Positions 18,029-27,670 of a stretch of DNA of 64,000 bases are shown here, piece by piece. Positions within the stretch are counted from its first letter, which is position 1. Every line of letters starts with the position of its first letter. The position numbers were made by a program, and so were the translations under genes. The stretch lies in NCBI GenBank assembly GCA_013003715.1, contig JABDIN010000094.1, positions 25,552 to 89,551 on the forward strand, given 5' to 3'. Origin of the DNA: Desulfobacteraceae bacterium (GTDB lineage Bacteria > Desulfobacterota > Desulfobacteria > Desulfobacterales > Desulfosarcinaceae). The notes below the pieces were generated by a model. The model ran no database searches, had not been told where the DNA came from, and saw only the letters and a program-made list of their open reading frames with translations.

Positions 18029-18525
18029 AACGCCAACGTCCCCCGATCATCGGCGTCATGGGTGGCGGGGATGTCGATGAGACCACGGCTGAATCGGCAT
18101 ATGAATTGGGGACTCTAATCGCCCGAAACGGATGGGTATTGCTCAATGGCGGCCGGAACGCGGGAGTCATGCAAGCGTCGGCAAAAGGGGCCGCCGCTGC
18201 CGGTGGACTGACCATTGGTATTCTGCCGGATGATCACAAGGGTCGCGCCTCGGAATTCATCCGGATACCGATTCTTACCGGCATGGGGCACGCCCGGAAC
18301 ATCATCAACATTTTAAGCAGCGATGTGGTGGTGGCGTGTGCCGGCGGTGCCGGAACAATATCCGAAATAGCCATTGCCGTGAAACAATCAAAACCGTTGA
18401 TTCTGCTGAATTTCATGATCAATGATATGGTGGGGGAAAATGTTGCAAAAGGTCGGGTATTCAGTGTCCGGACACCGGCACAAGCCATCGCAAAAATAAG
18501 GACGATCTTGAATATACCGGGTTAA
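18025..18525 (+). CDS. LOG-like Rossmann protein (TIGR00725 type)
   Basis: A 166-residue SLOG-superfamily protein with IGVMGGGDVDE at the start, LLNGGRNAGVMQASAKGA, and ACAGGAGTISEIAIAVKQSKP, corresponding to the GGG-x-GxM and PGGxGTxxE motifs of LOG/YgdH-like proteins. Here the second motif reads AGGAGTISE, as in the TIGR00725 subfamily. LOG relatives cleave nucleotide monophosphates or bind nucleotides, but this subfamily is not characterised. The GTG at 18025 overlaps the yvcK stop and follows AAGGGA, so a longer reading frame reaching into yvcK is not used. It is translationally coupled to yvcK. A nucleotide-related role is inferred. Confidence 0.82.
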   Translation: MKRQRPPIIGVMGGGDVDETTAESAYELGTLIARNGWVLLNGGRNAGVMQASAKGAAAAGGLTIGILPDDHKGRASEFIRIPILTGMGHARNIINILSSDVVVACAGGAGTISEIAIAVKQSKPLILLNFMINDMVGENVAKGRVFSVRTPAQAIAKIRTILNIPG

Positions 18526-19226
18526 TCAGGGTTATCCATGGCAAGGAAGGACGCAAATATCTGTTCGGCGAGCAGAAGATCCTCGGGTGTGGTGATTTTG
18601 ATATTATTACGATAGCCGGAAATAATTTTCACCGGTATACCCATTTTTTCCACGAGCGCTGCATCGTCGGTCTCCACGATCTGCCCCATAGCTGCAAGTT
18701 CATGGGCTTTCTTGATAATCTCATACGAAAACACCTGTGGCGTTTGGGCCGTCCACATGTACTCTCTATCTACGGTGGAGGTGATATTTTGATCCTTATC
18801 GATTTTCTTCAAGGTTTCCATAACCGGGAGACCGGGTATGCAGGCCTTATATTGACGGGCATTCCGTATACACCGCGAAAGCAGGGAAGACGATATAAAT
18901 GGCCGGACACCGTCATGGATCAGCACAATTTCCGTATCATCAGGCAGGACATTGAGGCCGTTGGATACCGATTGCTGCCGCAATACCCCGCCGGCCATCA
19001 TCTTCACCTTTTTCCGGTGACGGCTGGTGTCAATGATATCGGACCGGACGAAAGGCATGTCTTCGTCGGGGCATACGAGGATAATGCCATCGATTTCCGG
19101 ACACCCACCGATGGCTTCCAGGGTGTGCCATAAAATGGGTTTGCCGGCGATGTGGAGGTATTGCTTGCGGGTGGTGTTCTGCATTCGGACACCTGAACCT
19201 GCAGCAACGATGATAGCGGAAACCAT
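18522..19226 (-). CDS. ispD: 2-C-methyl-D-erythritol 4-phosphate cytidylyltransferase
   Basis: A 234-residue nucleotidyltransferase that couples CTP to methylerythritol phosphate in the non-mevalonate isoprenoid pathway. It shows the CTP-binding loop AIIVAAGSGVRM, QYLHIAGKPILWHTL, VLIHDGVRPFIS with the metal-binding Asp, and the C-terminal TDDAALVE and KITTPEDLLLAE. All family motifs are intact and the length is normal. It ends 4 bases inside the converging LOG-like gene and starts 14 bases after the HPr-fusion gene, so it is probably the second gene of that leftward unit. IspF is not next to it. Confidence 0.95.
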   Translation of the reverse strand: MVSAIIVAAGSGVRMQNTTRKQYLHIAGKPILWHTLEAIGGCPEIDGIILVCPDEDMPFVRSDIIDTSRHRKKVKMMAGGVLRQQSVSNGLNVLPDDTEIVLIHDGVRPFISSSLLSRCIRNARQYKACIPGLPVMETLKKIDKDQNITSTVDREYMWTAQTPQVFSYEIIKKAHELAAMGQIVETDDAALVEKMGIPVKIISGYRNNIKITTPEDLLLAEQIFASFLAMDNPD

Positions 19227-19240
19227 AATACACTATCCGA

Positions 19241-20545
19241 TCATCTTAAATATTTAAGTGCCTTTGGAAGGGGAATCCCCTTGCCCATGGTATCTTCACC
19301 ATAATTCACACCGGCGAGAATTTCTATATCCTTTAAGGCCCTGATGTCCCCTTCAAACGTCACTTCGGTGATTTTCTCTTTCTGAATTTTGCCGCCGGCC
19401 CATTGAATATCAAGGACACTGCTGGCATCGAACCGATCTTCCCCCACCACTAGTTCAACCTGACCACCGTAATGCTGTACGATTTTGGCGACCAGCAGGC
19501 TCGGACGGCTGTGAAATCCAAGCTTCACCGGGATTCCGACCTTGATGAGCGATCGTTCGATATTCTCATTGAGAATTTCCCGGGCCTTCTCTTTTCCGGT
19601 GTTCAGGTAGTGACATGCATAAAAAAGCCCGTAATTGATGGTGCGATCCAGAAGCTGTTCGGGAGAGACGTGGGCCGACAACCGGTCCTGAACGCGTTTA
19701 TAGGTGTTCTTATAACCAGCTTCATGCAGGTGGCGCTCATAGAAGTGCAGAAGCCTGCCCATCATTTGCAACAGGTGAAATACAACCGAAAAATGACTTC
19801 GCAATTCTTTTAATTTTCGATTGCCGAACCTGAACCCGCCGTGAATGACGTAGGTATCGAAGGAGGATTGAAGATTGTGGAGAAGCATTTCAAACCGTCG
19901 GGTCTCTACTTCATTGACTTTTTCGGGGACAATGGAAAGGATCTTTTTCAGATCGCAGATCTCATAGAGTCCGACATGGTCAAAGCTTCCGGCAACATCC
20001 AGAAATTCACTGGCAATTTTGACAATGTTTTTTTTCTGTACATTGGCGGCTTCATCGTCGATATTGTATTTCAGCATTTCACTGGTGGTGATACCTGGAA
20101 AATCCTCGGGCCCGAAAGAGTCTTCCGGCAACGGGATATTAAGCCGCTTTGCTTCATCAATGATAGTCGGGGCCAACTTAATCAGGCATTGGTTTAGAAA
20201 TACAAGTGTTTCCTGTCCTTGCGTTTCGAACTCGGCCGTGTCCCCCAGCTCATAAAAAATAAGACGATTCGAAATATGCTTCTGAGAATATGCTCCCAAA
20301 CTCAGATGACGTATGGCCGCAGATAATTCACGATAAAAATACCAGTCCTCGTTGTTTTTGGCGCCATGAAAATCCAGAAAATCCTCGAGCACCTGGGAAG
20401 TGCCGATGAGTTTTGAATACAGTTTTTTTGTGAAGGCATGGTGCGGGGCATCAAGCACCGTAATATATTTACAACACTTGATGTAATCGTGGGAAAAAAT
20501 CCTGACTTTTTCGGCGAAGGATATTTCGCAAAATGACTCACGCAC
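19241..20545 (-). CDS. Protein with C-terminal HPr-like phosphocarrier domain and a large unassigned N-terminal domain
   Basis: About 435 residues. The last ~93 residues are HPr-like: LGFHSRPSLLVAKIV contains the phosphorylatable-type His (near residue 345) in the expected H-x-R-P context, and the segment FDASSVLDIQ matches the regulatory serine region. It ends in NYGEDTMGKGIPLPKALKYLR-like sequence. The first ~340 residues are helix-rich and unrecognised, with no transport domain or EI-like motif. The frame opens at GTG 20554, but GTG 20545 follows AAAGG at a better distance. No PTS gene is in the window, so it may act as a phosphotransfer sensor or regulator; this is inferred from the domain alone. 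Confidence 0.72.
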   Translation of the reverse strand: MRESFCEISFAEKVRIFSHDYIKCCKYITVLDAPHHAFTKKLYSKLIGTSQVLEDFLDFHGAKNNEDWYFYRELSAAIRHLSLGAYSQKHISNRLIFYELGDTAEFETQGQETLVFLNQCLIKLAPTIIDEAKRLNIPLPEDSFGPEDFPGITTSEMLKYNIDDEAANVQKKNIVKIASEFLDVAGSFDHVGLYEICDLKKILSIVPEKVNEVETRRFEMLLHNLQSSFDTYVIHGGFRFGNRKLKELRSHFSVVFHLLQMMGRLLHFYERHLHEAGYKNTYKRVQDRLSAHVSPEQLLDRTINYGLFYACHYLNTGKEKAREILNENIERSLIKVGIPVKLGFHSRPSLLVAKIVQHYGGQVELVVGEDRFDASSVLDIQWAGGKIQKEKITEVTFEGDIRALKDIEILAGVNYGEDTMGKGIPLPKALKYLR

Positions 20546-20573
20546 AAGGATCACCTTTTACATTATGTAACAA

Positions 20574-20975
<402 letters not shown>

Positions 20976-21012
20976 CATATCACCGGTTTTTCAATTGCTT
21001 TCAGGGATAAAA

Positions 21013-21735
21013 TCAATCCTCTTTCCAGTATATGATACGATGGCAATTCGGACAAAAAAATAATTTATCAAACCGCTGCAGTTCATTGAAAAGTTGGGGG
21101 GGGATATTCATATGACACCCCTGACAAACTGCATCGATTACCGGCGACAAGGCGGTTATGCCGACAATCTCCTTCACATAATCGAGTTGTTTCCTAAGGT
21201 CGGCATGAATCTCGCTATTAATTGTCTCCATGGAATCAGTCAATTCGGTATATCTACTTTCTTTAACACTTGCGTCCTCGCTGATATCACGCTTCTTTTC
21301 TTCTATTTCCCTTTCAAAAGCAGCTAAATCCTGTTTTTTTTCTTTTAATTCAAGGTCCGCCGTATCGAGTTTTTCCAGGTATTCAAGCATGAGATCTTCG
21401 GTTGTCGAGTTCTTTTTGGTAAACTCGTCAATCTCTTTCAACATGGATTGATATTCTTTATTGGTTTTTACAGCTCGCAATTTCTCATTGCATTTGGCTA
21501 TATTCGACAAATTGGCCTGTGTGTCCGATTCCAAATCGCGATATGCCTTTTTTAAGGATTCAGTCTGCTCACTATCCTTGTCGAAAGTCAATTGAGACGC
21601 CTTAAGCTCCTGGTCCAATGCTTCAAGCCGGACCTCAACCGAATCGAGAACAGATCGCAATTGCTGGGCTTCATTTTCAACAGCTTGGAGTTCCACCATC
21701 TTTTTAATCTGCTCACGGATATCGTTTGTTTCCAT
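21013..21735 (-). CDS. Coiled-coil protein with C-terminal C4 zinc ribbon (COG1579 type)
   Basis: A 240-residue protein. Residues ~10-180 form a nearly unbroken coiled coil (long runs of Glu, Lys, Leu). The end has a four-cysteine zinc ribbon, CQGCHMNIPP and FCPNCHRIIY. This is the COG1579 family, thought to bind nucleic acid, with members present in most bacteria next to Nif3-like genes. Here too it starts 12 bases after the Nif3-like gene. AAGGTG precedes the ATG. Function is not firmly known; a role in RNA or rRNA handling or in degradation is suggested for relatives. It is followed directly by rnpB. Confidence 0.85.
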   Translation of the reverse strand: METNDIREQIKKMVELQAVENEAQQLRSVLDSVEVRLEALDQELKASQLTFDKDSEQTESLKKAYRDLESDTQANLSNIAKCNEKLRAVKTNKEYQSMLKEIDEFTKKNSTTEDLMLEYLEKLDTADLELKEKKQDLAAFEREIEEKKRDISEDASVKESRYTELTDSMETINSEIHADLRKQLDYVKEIVGITALSPVIDAVCQGCHMNIPPQLFNELQRFDKLFFCPNCHRIIYWKED

Positions 21736-21747
21736 TCAGCACCTTAT

Positions 21748-22569
21748 TCAAAACATTGAAAACGGTTCGCTTTCCAAATCACAAGCTTTTATGTCAACGT
21801 CCATATTGTCATTGAAGAGCCGATCACGAATCCGATTGACCAGCATATCCACCACAAGGTGTTCAGAGGCAAAATGGCCGATATCAATGAGTGCACGTCC
21901 CGCCATCTCAACATCCCGTGCATCGTGGTATTTCAAATCGCCACTGATATATGCCTGCGCATCACCGGATAAAAAGTGTTTGACAAAGCTGGATCCGCTT
22001 CCGGAACATACGGCGGCGCTACGTATACGCATGTCAGGATCGCCGCTGACCAGAACCCTGTCAAGGCCCAGTTTCTTTTTTATGGAGATTACCAGTTGTC
22101 TAAGGGTCAATTCGCTGTGAAAAGACCCCACTCTTCCAATGCCCGTCACCATTTCACGGTTATCGCCACCGGCTGCCGAAGTATCCTCCAAAGGCGTCAA
22201 TCCGTCTAGTCCGATGGCAGATGCCAGTACTTCATTAACCCCGCCTGCGGCACTGTCCAGGTTGGTGTGGGCGCAATAAATTGAGAGTTTATGCTCAACG
22301 GCGGATTGTACAATGGAGCCCAGGGGGGTTTGAAAATCTATGGACTTGACAGGTGTAAAAAACAGCGGATGGTGGGTGATCAGAAGATCGACCTTGTTCA
22401 TGCAGGCGGCCTGGACGATCCGGGGCAACGGATCCAAGGATACCCAGATGGAACGAACCGGCCAATCCGGATGGCCGATGTGCAGCCCGACATTGTCCCA
22501 GGCTTCAGCTAAAACCGGTGGCGCAATATCCTCCATTATGTTGATTATCCGTGATACGTTGACTGCCAT
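21748..22569 (-). CDS. Nif3-like dinuclear metal-centre protein
   Basis: A Nif3/YbgI/GTP cyclohydrolase I type 2-like protein of about 273 residues. The motifs AEAWDNVGLHIG, VDLLITHHPLFF (metal-binding His pair), SIYCAHTNLDSAAGGVNE and the C-terminal LIDIGHFASE supply the His/Asp/Glu set of the two-metal site. The family forms hexameric toroids and its cellular function is unsettled. The frame opens at ATG 22593, but ATG 22569 (MAVNVSRI) follows ACGAGGATTAGG and is preferred. It is paired with the zinc-ribbon gene, a common arrangement. Confidence 0.87.
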   Translation of the reverse strand: MAVNVSRIINIMEDIAPPVLAEAWDNVGLHIGHPDWPVRSIWVSLDPLPRIVQAACMNKVDLLITHHPLFFTPVKSIDFQTPLGSIVQSAVEHKLSIYCAHTNLDSAAGGVNEVLASAIGLDGLTPLEDTSAAGGDNREMVTGIGRVGSFHSELTLRQLVISIKKKLGLDRVLVSGDPDMRIRSAAVCSGSGSSFVKHFLSGDAQAYISGDLKYHDARDVEMAGRALIDIGHFASEHLVVDMLVNRIRDRLFNDNMDVDIKACDLESEPFSMF

Positions 22570-22601
22570 CCTAATCCTCGTTCCGGAAGACATAAAATAA
22601 A

Positions 22602-22633
22602 AAGGCGTGGTCTATTTAAATTTCCCACGCCTT
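22602..22633 (-). terminator. Factor-independent terminator after tRNA(CAU)
   Basis: The arms AAGGCGTGG and CCACGCCTT form a 9-base-pair stem, and on the minus strand the hairpin is followed by TTTTTATTTT. It lies 90 bases downstream of the tRNA and just before the Nif3-like gene, so it should end the tRNA transcript and isolate the Nif3 unit from upstream transcription. Confidence 0.8.
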
Positions 22634-22724
22634 CCATTCATTTTCTTCGTGCAGACAAAAAGCCATTACCCAACCTTTTGTTTTCTGCGGGCTTTGTATT
22701 TAAATAAAACCATATCAGTTCGCA

Positions 22725-22797
22725 TGGGCCCACCTGGGATCGAACCAGGGACCTACCGGTTATGAGCCGGTGGCTCTACCAACTGAGCTATGGGCCC
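22725..22797 (-). tRNA. tRNA with CAU anticodon (elongator Met, or Ile2)
   Basis: A 73-base cloverleaf on the minus strand: acceptor GGGCCCA pairs with TGGGCCC, D-arm AGCTCAGTTGGTAGAGC, anticodon stem ACCGG/CCGGT with loop CTCATAA (anticodon CAU), and T-arm CCTGGTTCGATCCCAGG. CCA is not encoded. The acceptor starts with a G-C pair, so it is not the initiator tRNA, whose first pair is mismatched in bacteria. Elongator Met and lysidine-modified Ile2 cannot be separated reliably by eye. Confidence 0.93.
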
Positions 22798-22816
22798 GTA
22801 ATGACTGAAGGCCAAT

Positions 22817-22845
22817 TAACTAACTTTAAGCAGCCAATTTGTCAA
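22817..22845 (-). promoter_or_regulatory. Sigma-70-type promoter for tRNA(CAU)
   Basis: On the minus strand a perfect -35 TTGACA (complement of 22840-22845) and a -10-like TAGTTA (22817-22822) are separated by 17 bases, about 20 bases before the tRNA 5' end. The -35 is perfect and the -10 is weak. It gives the tRNA its own start in addition to any readthrough from rpoD. Confidence 0.6.
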
Positions 22846-22957
22846 GCATAAGTCATCTAATTTAATCATTCGGACCATAAGCCGTCCCAACCGGCGATCG
22901 GCGGGTGCGAAATCCGCATAAGCCGTTGGAGCATGAACAGACTGATTAAACCGGGAA

Positions 22958-24838
22958 TCAATAGTCGATGAAACTTTTAAGCTTTTTACTGCGCGTCGGA
23001 TGTCGAAGCTTTCTTAATGCCTTGGCTTCGATCTGCCGGATGCGTTCACGGGTGACCGTGAAATCCTGACCAACCTCTTCGAGGGTATGGTCTGCTTTTT
23101 CTCCAATGCCGAATCGCATCCGCAACACTTTCTCTTCTCTTGGCGTTAAGGTTGCCAGCACTTTCCGGGTTTGTTCCGCCAGATTCATACTCACAGCCGC
23201 ATCAGAGGGTAGCATGAATTTCTTATCTTCAATAAAATCCCCAAGGTGGCTGTCTTCCTCTTCTCCGATAGGTGTTTCGAGCGAAATGGGTTCCCGTGCG
23301 ATTTTTAACACCTTTCGCACCTTGTCCAGGGGGATTTCCATCTTTTCGGCAATCTCTTCCGGACGGGGTTCCCTGCCTAGCTCCTGGACAAGGTACCGGG
23401 AAGTCCGTATCAATTTATTTATGGTTTCAATCATATGCACCGGGATCCGGATGGTACGGGCCTGATCCGCGATGGCCCGGGTAATGGCTTGCCGTATCCA
23501 CCATGTCGCATAGGTACTGAATTTATAACCCCTGCGATACTCGAATTTATCCACAGCCTTCATCAGGCCGATATTGCCTTCCTGGATGAGATCGAGAAAC
23601 TGCAGTCCCCGGTTGGTGTACTTTTTGGCGATGCTGACCACAAGGCGCAGGTTCGCTTTTATCAATTCGCTCTTTGAAAATTTGGCCCGCCGCCGTCCTT
23701 CATCCACATTGGAAACAACCCGTTTTAACATCCGGCTGTTGATTTTGAAAAAATGGCTTCTTTCAACGATCTGGTTGATGATGGATTCGAGTTCCCGGTA
23801 AACCAGCTGTAAGTCTCCCTTATCCAAATCACAGTGTTTTTCAGCATAACCCAGGAATTTTTTTTCACTGGTCAAATGTTGCTTCAGTTCGCCAACCGGA
23901 AGATCAAGTGTCTCCGCACACATTGCGATCATCTTGTTCATCGAATCAAACCAGTTGATATTATCCCTTATATCATCCTCAATGCGGTCAACAACACTGC
24001 CTTCCAACCGCCATTCCTTTAAAAAATCGAATATCTTGTTGTTTCGACGACCGATGCATCGCCGGATGCGACGTTGCTCGTCGGCTTCCAGTTCTTCATT
24101 GAAAAGCTGGTTCCGAAATCCAACATTTTCCTGATGTATTTCGCGAATACAGCGGACGGTCTCTAAGAATCTTTCAATCTGAACCACTTCATCGAGATAG
24201 GTATCTCCTTCGTCAATATCCCTTAACACGTGTTTGGGACGGATCAGTGCCTTCTCGATATGGTCTCCCATTTCAAGGATGGACTCGACACCGATGGTCG
24301 TTTCAAGAAGCGCCTTCAGTACGTCCTGCTCGCCGGCTTCAATCTTTTTTGCAATTTCCACCTCCCCTTCCCTGCTGAGAAGTGTAACCAGGCCCATTTC
24401 ACGTAAATACATTTTCACAGGGTCGGTGACAGCCCCGAAATCCGACACGGAAGAGGTTCCGGCTTTTTTCTTGGTGGTTTTTTCTTTGGCGGCTTTTTTG
24501 GCTGGAAGTGCCTTTTTATCGTCAATAACAGAGATTCCCATTTCATCAAACATCATAAGGGTATCATCGATCTGTTCCGAGGACAGCATCTCTTCGGGTA
24601 AGGCATCATTTATATCTGCAAATGTTAAATGTCCCTGGTCCTTACCACGATCGATCAGCTTGGTCAGGGCTTTCTTGCGTTTCGCATTATTTTTTTCGGA
24701 AATGGAATCGGCTTTGGCTAAAACCGCGTCTGTGGTTTTCTTCGTATCTTTTTTTGACATTTTCGCTTTCACGGATTTTTTTGCACTCTTTTTGGAACGA
24801 TTGTCGGGTTTCCGTTTTTTATCGGGTGATTTTGCCAT
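22958..24838 (-). CDS. rpoD: Primary sigma factor RpoD
   Basis: A 626-residue housekeeping sigma factor. The conserved half has region 1.2 ([11 protein letters not shown]), region 2 ([27 protein letters not shown] and the -10-binding [15 protein letters not shown]), region 3 ([20 protein letters not shown]) and region 4 ([24 protein letters not shown], the -35-binding helix). A region 1.1-like fold is preceded by ~55 residues that are very rich in Lys, and a second Lys/Ala run sits near residues 108-125. AGGAGG precedes the ATG. It lies 29 bases after dnaG in the classical dnaG-rpoD order. Confidence 0.97.
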   Translation of the reverse strand: MAKSPDKKRKPDNRSKKSAKKSVKAKMSKKDTKKTTDAVLAKADSISEKNNAKRKKALTKLIDRGKDQGHLTFADINDALPEEMLSSEQIDDTLMMFDEMGISVIDDKKALPAKKAAKEKTTKKKAGTSSVSDFGAVTDPVKMYLREMGLVTLLSREGEVEIAKKIEAGEQDVLKALLETTIGVESILEMGDHIEKALIRPKHVLRDIDEGDTYLDEVVQIERFLETVRCIREIHQENVGFRNQLFNEELEADEQRRIRRCIGRRNNKIFDFLKEWRLEGSVVDRIEDDIRDNINWFDSMNKMIAMCAETLDLPVGELKQHLTSEKKFLGYAEKHCDLDKGDLQLVYRELESIINQIVERSHFFKINSRMLKRVVSNVDEGRRRAKFSKSELIKANLRLVVSIAKKYTNRGLQFLDLIQEGNIGLMKAVDKFEYRRGYKFSTYATWWIRQAITRAIADQARTIRIPVHMIETINKLIRTSRYLVQELGREPRPEEIAEKMEIPLDKVRKVLKIAREPISLETPIGEEEDSHLGDFIEDKKFMLPSDAAVSMNLAEQTRKVLATLTPREEKVLRMRFGIGEKADHTLEEVGQDFTVTRERIRQIEAKALRKLRHPTRSKKLKSFIDY

Positions 24839-24867
24839 AAAGTTTAGCCTCCTGCAGATTCCGCATT

Positions 24868-26691
24868 TTAAATATCCTGACGGGCCTGAAACTGTTTCTC
24901 CTTCAACAATTGTTGCAGCAATTCAAGATCGTTCTGCTCCTCGGCAGCCCTGATCTGTTGCATCAACTCTTTTTTTCTCCGTTTCAAACTGATTTCGTAC
25001 TGGTTTAGTAAGCGCATGCAGCCGTTACGATCCCATAGCTCCTCTTCGATGATGAGACTGGCAATAAAACTTTTTTCCGTATCATTTTCAAAGTCCCCTA
25101 ATATATCAAAATCTTTTACCTGTAGTGCTTCGCTTTTCCGGAGTAATTTTCCTCCAATGGATTTTAATCTGGCATCTTCGAACTGGTTGACCAGATTCCG
25201 TATCCTGATTTCATCAATCATCTCGGGATATTGCAACATCATCGACAATATCCGGCGTTCCAATCGGTTAACCGCCTGGAAGTCATGAAGGTCCGTATTT
25301 TCCGGTGGATCATCCGTATTTTCAGACCTCCGCTTGCTTACGGATGAATTCCGCACCATTTGGGGGTTTGGACGATTTGACGGTCGCGTTGCCTCGCGGA
25401 TTTTCTTTAAAATGGCGGTTTCGTCGATGCCGAGACGCTCGGAAACCTGTTGGATATAAAGAGACCGTGCCATACTATCCGATATTTGGGATAATGGAAT
25501 CTTCAATTCGTCAACAATTCGGAGCTTTCCTTCCACGGATTGCCCATGCTGCTGTATGGCGGATTCCGTTAAAAACGGTATTATCCCAAGTGTCTGTTTT
25601 GACAAACTCAGAAATTCATCCGGTCCCTGTTCCAAAAGGAATGAATCCGGGTCGTGTCCTTCGGGAAGGACCATGATGCCGGCATCCATGAATCCCTCGT
25701 TAAATACGCTTATGCTGCGCCGGGCAGCCTTGATACCGGCCTGATCGGAGTCATAGACCAGCATCGCCTTCCCGGATGTCCCCACAAGTCCCTTTAAAAT
25801 CTGGAGGTGTTCAGGTGTCAGAGCCGTACCTAATGTGGCAACGGCGTTCTCAATGCCATGCATGTGAAGGGATATCAGGTCGAAATATCCTTCCACGATA
25901 TATACCTTTTGGCTATGCCGGCAACTCTGTTTGGCACGATGAATGCCGTATAATGACCGGCTTTTGCTGTACAACGGTGTCTCAGGTGAATTTAAGTATT
26001 TGGGCAAACCATCATCCAGGACACGCCCTCCGAATCCAACCACCTGCTCACTGATATCAAAAATCGGGAATATGATGCGATCGCGAAACCGGTCGTAATA
26101 GCCTCCTTTTCCTTTTTTAGGTATTATAAGACCGGATTTTTCAAGAAGCTCCGCCTTGATCTTTTTTTTATTGAAATATCGTAATATATTATCCCAACCC
26201 GCAGGAGCAAACCCCAGTTGGAAATTATCCAAAACCTGCAGCGTCATGCCGCGTTGCAGCAGATAGGACAAGGCTTTCTGGCCCGAATTTGATGATGTCA
26301 GTTGTTCGCGGTAAAAAAGAGCGGCACTTCTATTGATCGATAGCAGTTGTTCACGTTCCGTCATCCGCTTTTTCTGCTGCGGTGTCATGTTGGCCACGGG
26401 CAGATCAATGCCGCATCGCCTGGCAATCAACTTGATTGCTTCAGGAAAACTGAGTCCATCCTGACGCATGATAAAATGTATTGCATTGCCACCGGCGGCA
26501 CATCCAAAGCAGTAAAAAATCTGCTTGTCCGGACTAACGGTGAATGACGGCGTTTTCTCGACGTGAAATGGACACAATCCCAGAAAATTCTTTCCGGCCT
26601 TCTTCAACACCACACGTTCGGAAACGATATCGACAATATCCGCGGTGTTTAAGACTTCCCTAATTTTCTCATCGGGGATAAAGGCGCTCAA
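24868..26691 (-). CDS. dnaG: DNA primase
   Basis: A 607-residue primase that makes RNA primers for chromosome replication. The N-terminus has the CHC2 zinc finger with Cys40, His43, Cys61 and Cys64. The TOPRIM core follows ([33 protein letters not shown]), with the DnaB-binding helical domain at the C-terminus. The gene starts with TTG at 26691, eight bases after GGAGGG; no ATG is available near the conserved beginning [11 protein letters not shown]. It leads the dnaG-rpoD pair. The rpsU gene that often comes before is absent. Confidence 0.96.
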   Translation of the reverse strand: MSAFIPDEKIREVLNTADIVDIVSERVVLKKAGKNFLGLCPFHVEKTPSFTVSPDKQIFYCFGCAAGGNAIHFIMRQDGLSFPEAIKLIARRCGIDLPVANMTPQQKKRMTEREQLLSINRSAALFYREQLTSSNSGQKALSYLLQRGMTLQVLDNFQLGFAPAGWDNILRYFNKKKIKAELLEKSGLIIPKKGKGGYYDRFRDRIIFPIFDISEQVVGFGGRVLDDGLPKYLNSPETPLYSKSRSLYGIHRAKQSCRHSQKVYIVEGYFDLISLHMHGIENAVATLGTALTPEHLQILKGLVGTSGKAMLVYDSDQAGIKAARRSISVFNEGFMDAGIMVLPEGHDPDSFLLEQGPDEFLSLSKQTLGIIPFLTESAIQQHGQSVEGKLRIVDELKIPLSQISDSMARSLYIQQVSERLGIDETAILKKIREATRPSNRPNPQMVRNSSVSKRRSENTDDPPENTDLHDFQAVNRLERRILSMMLQYPEMIDEIRIRNLVNQFEDARLKSIGGKLLRKSEALQVKDFDILGDFENDTEKSFIASLIIEEELWDRNGCMRLLNQYEISLKRRKKELMQQIRAAEEQNDLELLQQLLKEKQFQARQDI

Positions 26692-26906
26692 TAGGCGTAC
26701 CCTCCATGTCGTATGGGAATCGTAGTGATTTTACTAAGCCGGAAGGAGCATACTTAAGGTGACTGAAACATGATGACGTTATGGAACGGATTGTCGCTTG
26801 AAGGCCATATGATTTTGGCTGAAAATGTATTGAAATCGCACTTTTTTCCCTCTCTTTCAAAAATTTTTATCTGTAACTCATTTTTTTTTCGATGTCAAAT
26901 ATGAAT

Positions 26907-27629
26907 TCAACCGGCTAATTGAATTGCCGCCGCCAAATTCATGGTACCGCTGTATAACGCTTTACCGGTAATAACACCGACGACACCGGCCTTCTCCAAG
27001 GGCAGCAAATTCCTGATATCCTCCAAGGTTGAAACGCCTCCGGAGGCTACCACCGGGATTGAAACCGACTCAGCCAATCGCTGTGTTTCCTCGAGGTTGG
27101 GTCCTGTCTGCATACCATCCCGATGAATATCGGTGAAATTTATGGCCGCAATACCGCAATCCTCGAAACGCCTGGCCAATTCGATGGCGGTTATATCGGT
27201 CACTTCGGTCCACCCTTCTATTGCCACAAGCCCCTTATGGGCATCAATACCCACAACGATCCGATCGGGAAAGCGAACAGCGGCGGACCTGATGAGCTCG
27301 GGATTCCGAATCGCCTCGGTACCCAGGACCACTCTTTCCACTCCTTTGTCAATCAACATGGCAATAGTATCCACGGAGCGAACGCCCCCACCAAACTGCA
27401 CCGGAATGTCAATTACGGATAGGATCTGATCGATGGCCGTTAAATTTTGCGGGTTTTTTTGAATTGCGCCATCAAGGTCCACCACATGTAGCAATTTTGC
27501 GCCTTCTTTTTCCCATCTCAACGCCATGGCTGCCGGATCATCACCATATACGGTTTCCGAATCCATACGTCCCTGCTGCAACCGTACACACCTGCCGTTT
27601 TTTATATCTATTGCCGGAATTACAAGCAT
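26907..27629 (-). CDS. hisA: Phosphoribosylformimino-5-aminoimidazole carboxamide ribotide isomerase
   Basis: A 240-residue TIM-barrel isomerase of histidine synthesis. It opens with MLVIPAIDIKNGRCVRLQQG (catalytic Asp in AIDIK), has VVDLDGAIQ, the phosphate-binding GGGVRS and ASGGVST loops, and the second catalytic Asp in VVGIDAH. The frame opens at GTG 27638, but GGAAAGG lies 8 bases before ATG 27629, which is the usual family start. The next leftward gene is unrelated; hisB lies 0.8 kb upstream with a lipoprotein gene between. hisF and hisH are not in the window. Confidence 0.95.
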   Translation of the reverse strand: MLVIPAIDIKNGRCVRLQQGRMDSETVYGDDPAAMALRWEKEGAKLLHVVDLDGAIQKNPQNLTAIDQILSVIDIPVQFGGGVRSVDTIAMLIDKGVERVVLGTEAIRNPELIRSAAVRFPDRIVVGIDAHKGLVAIEGWTEVTDITAIELARRFEDCGIAAINFTDIHRDGMQTGPNLEETQRLAESVSIPVVASGGVSTLEDIRNLLPLEKAGVVGVITGKALYSGTMNLAAAIQLAG

Positions 27630-27670
27630 GTAAAACACCTTTCCATGATGGCGTGTCTTCGAAGAATTGT

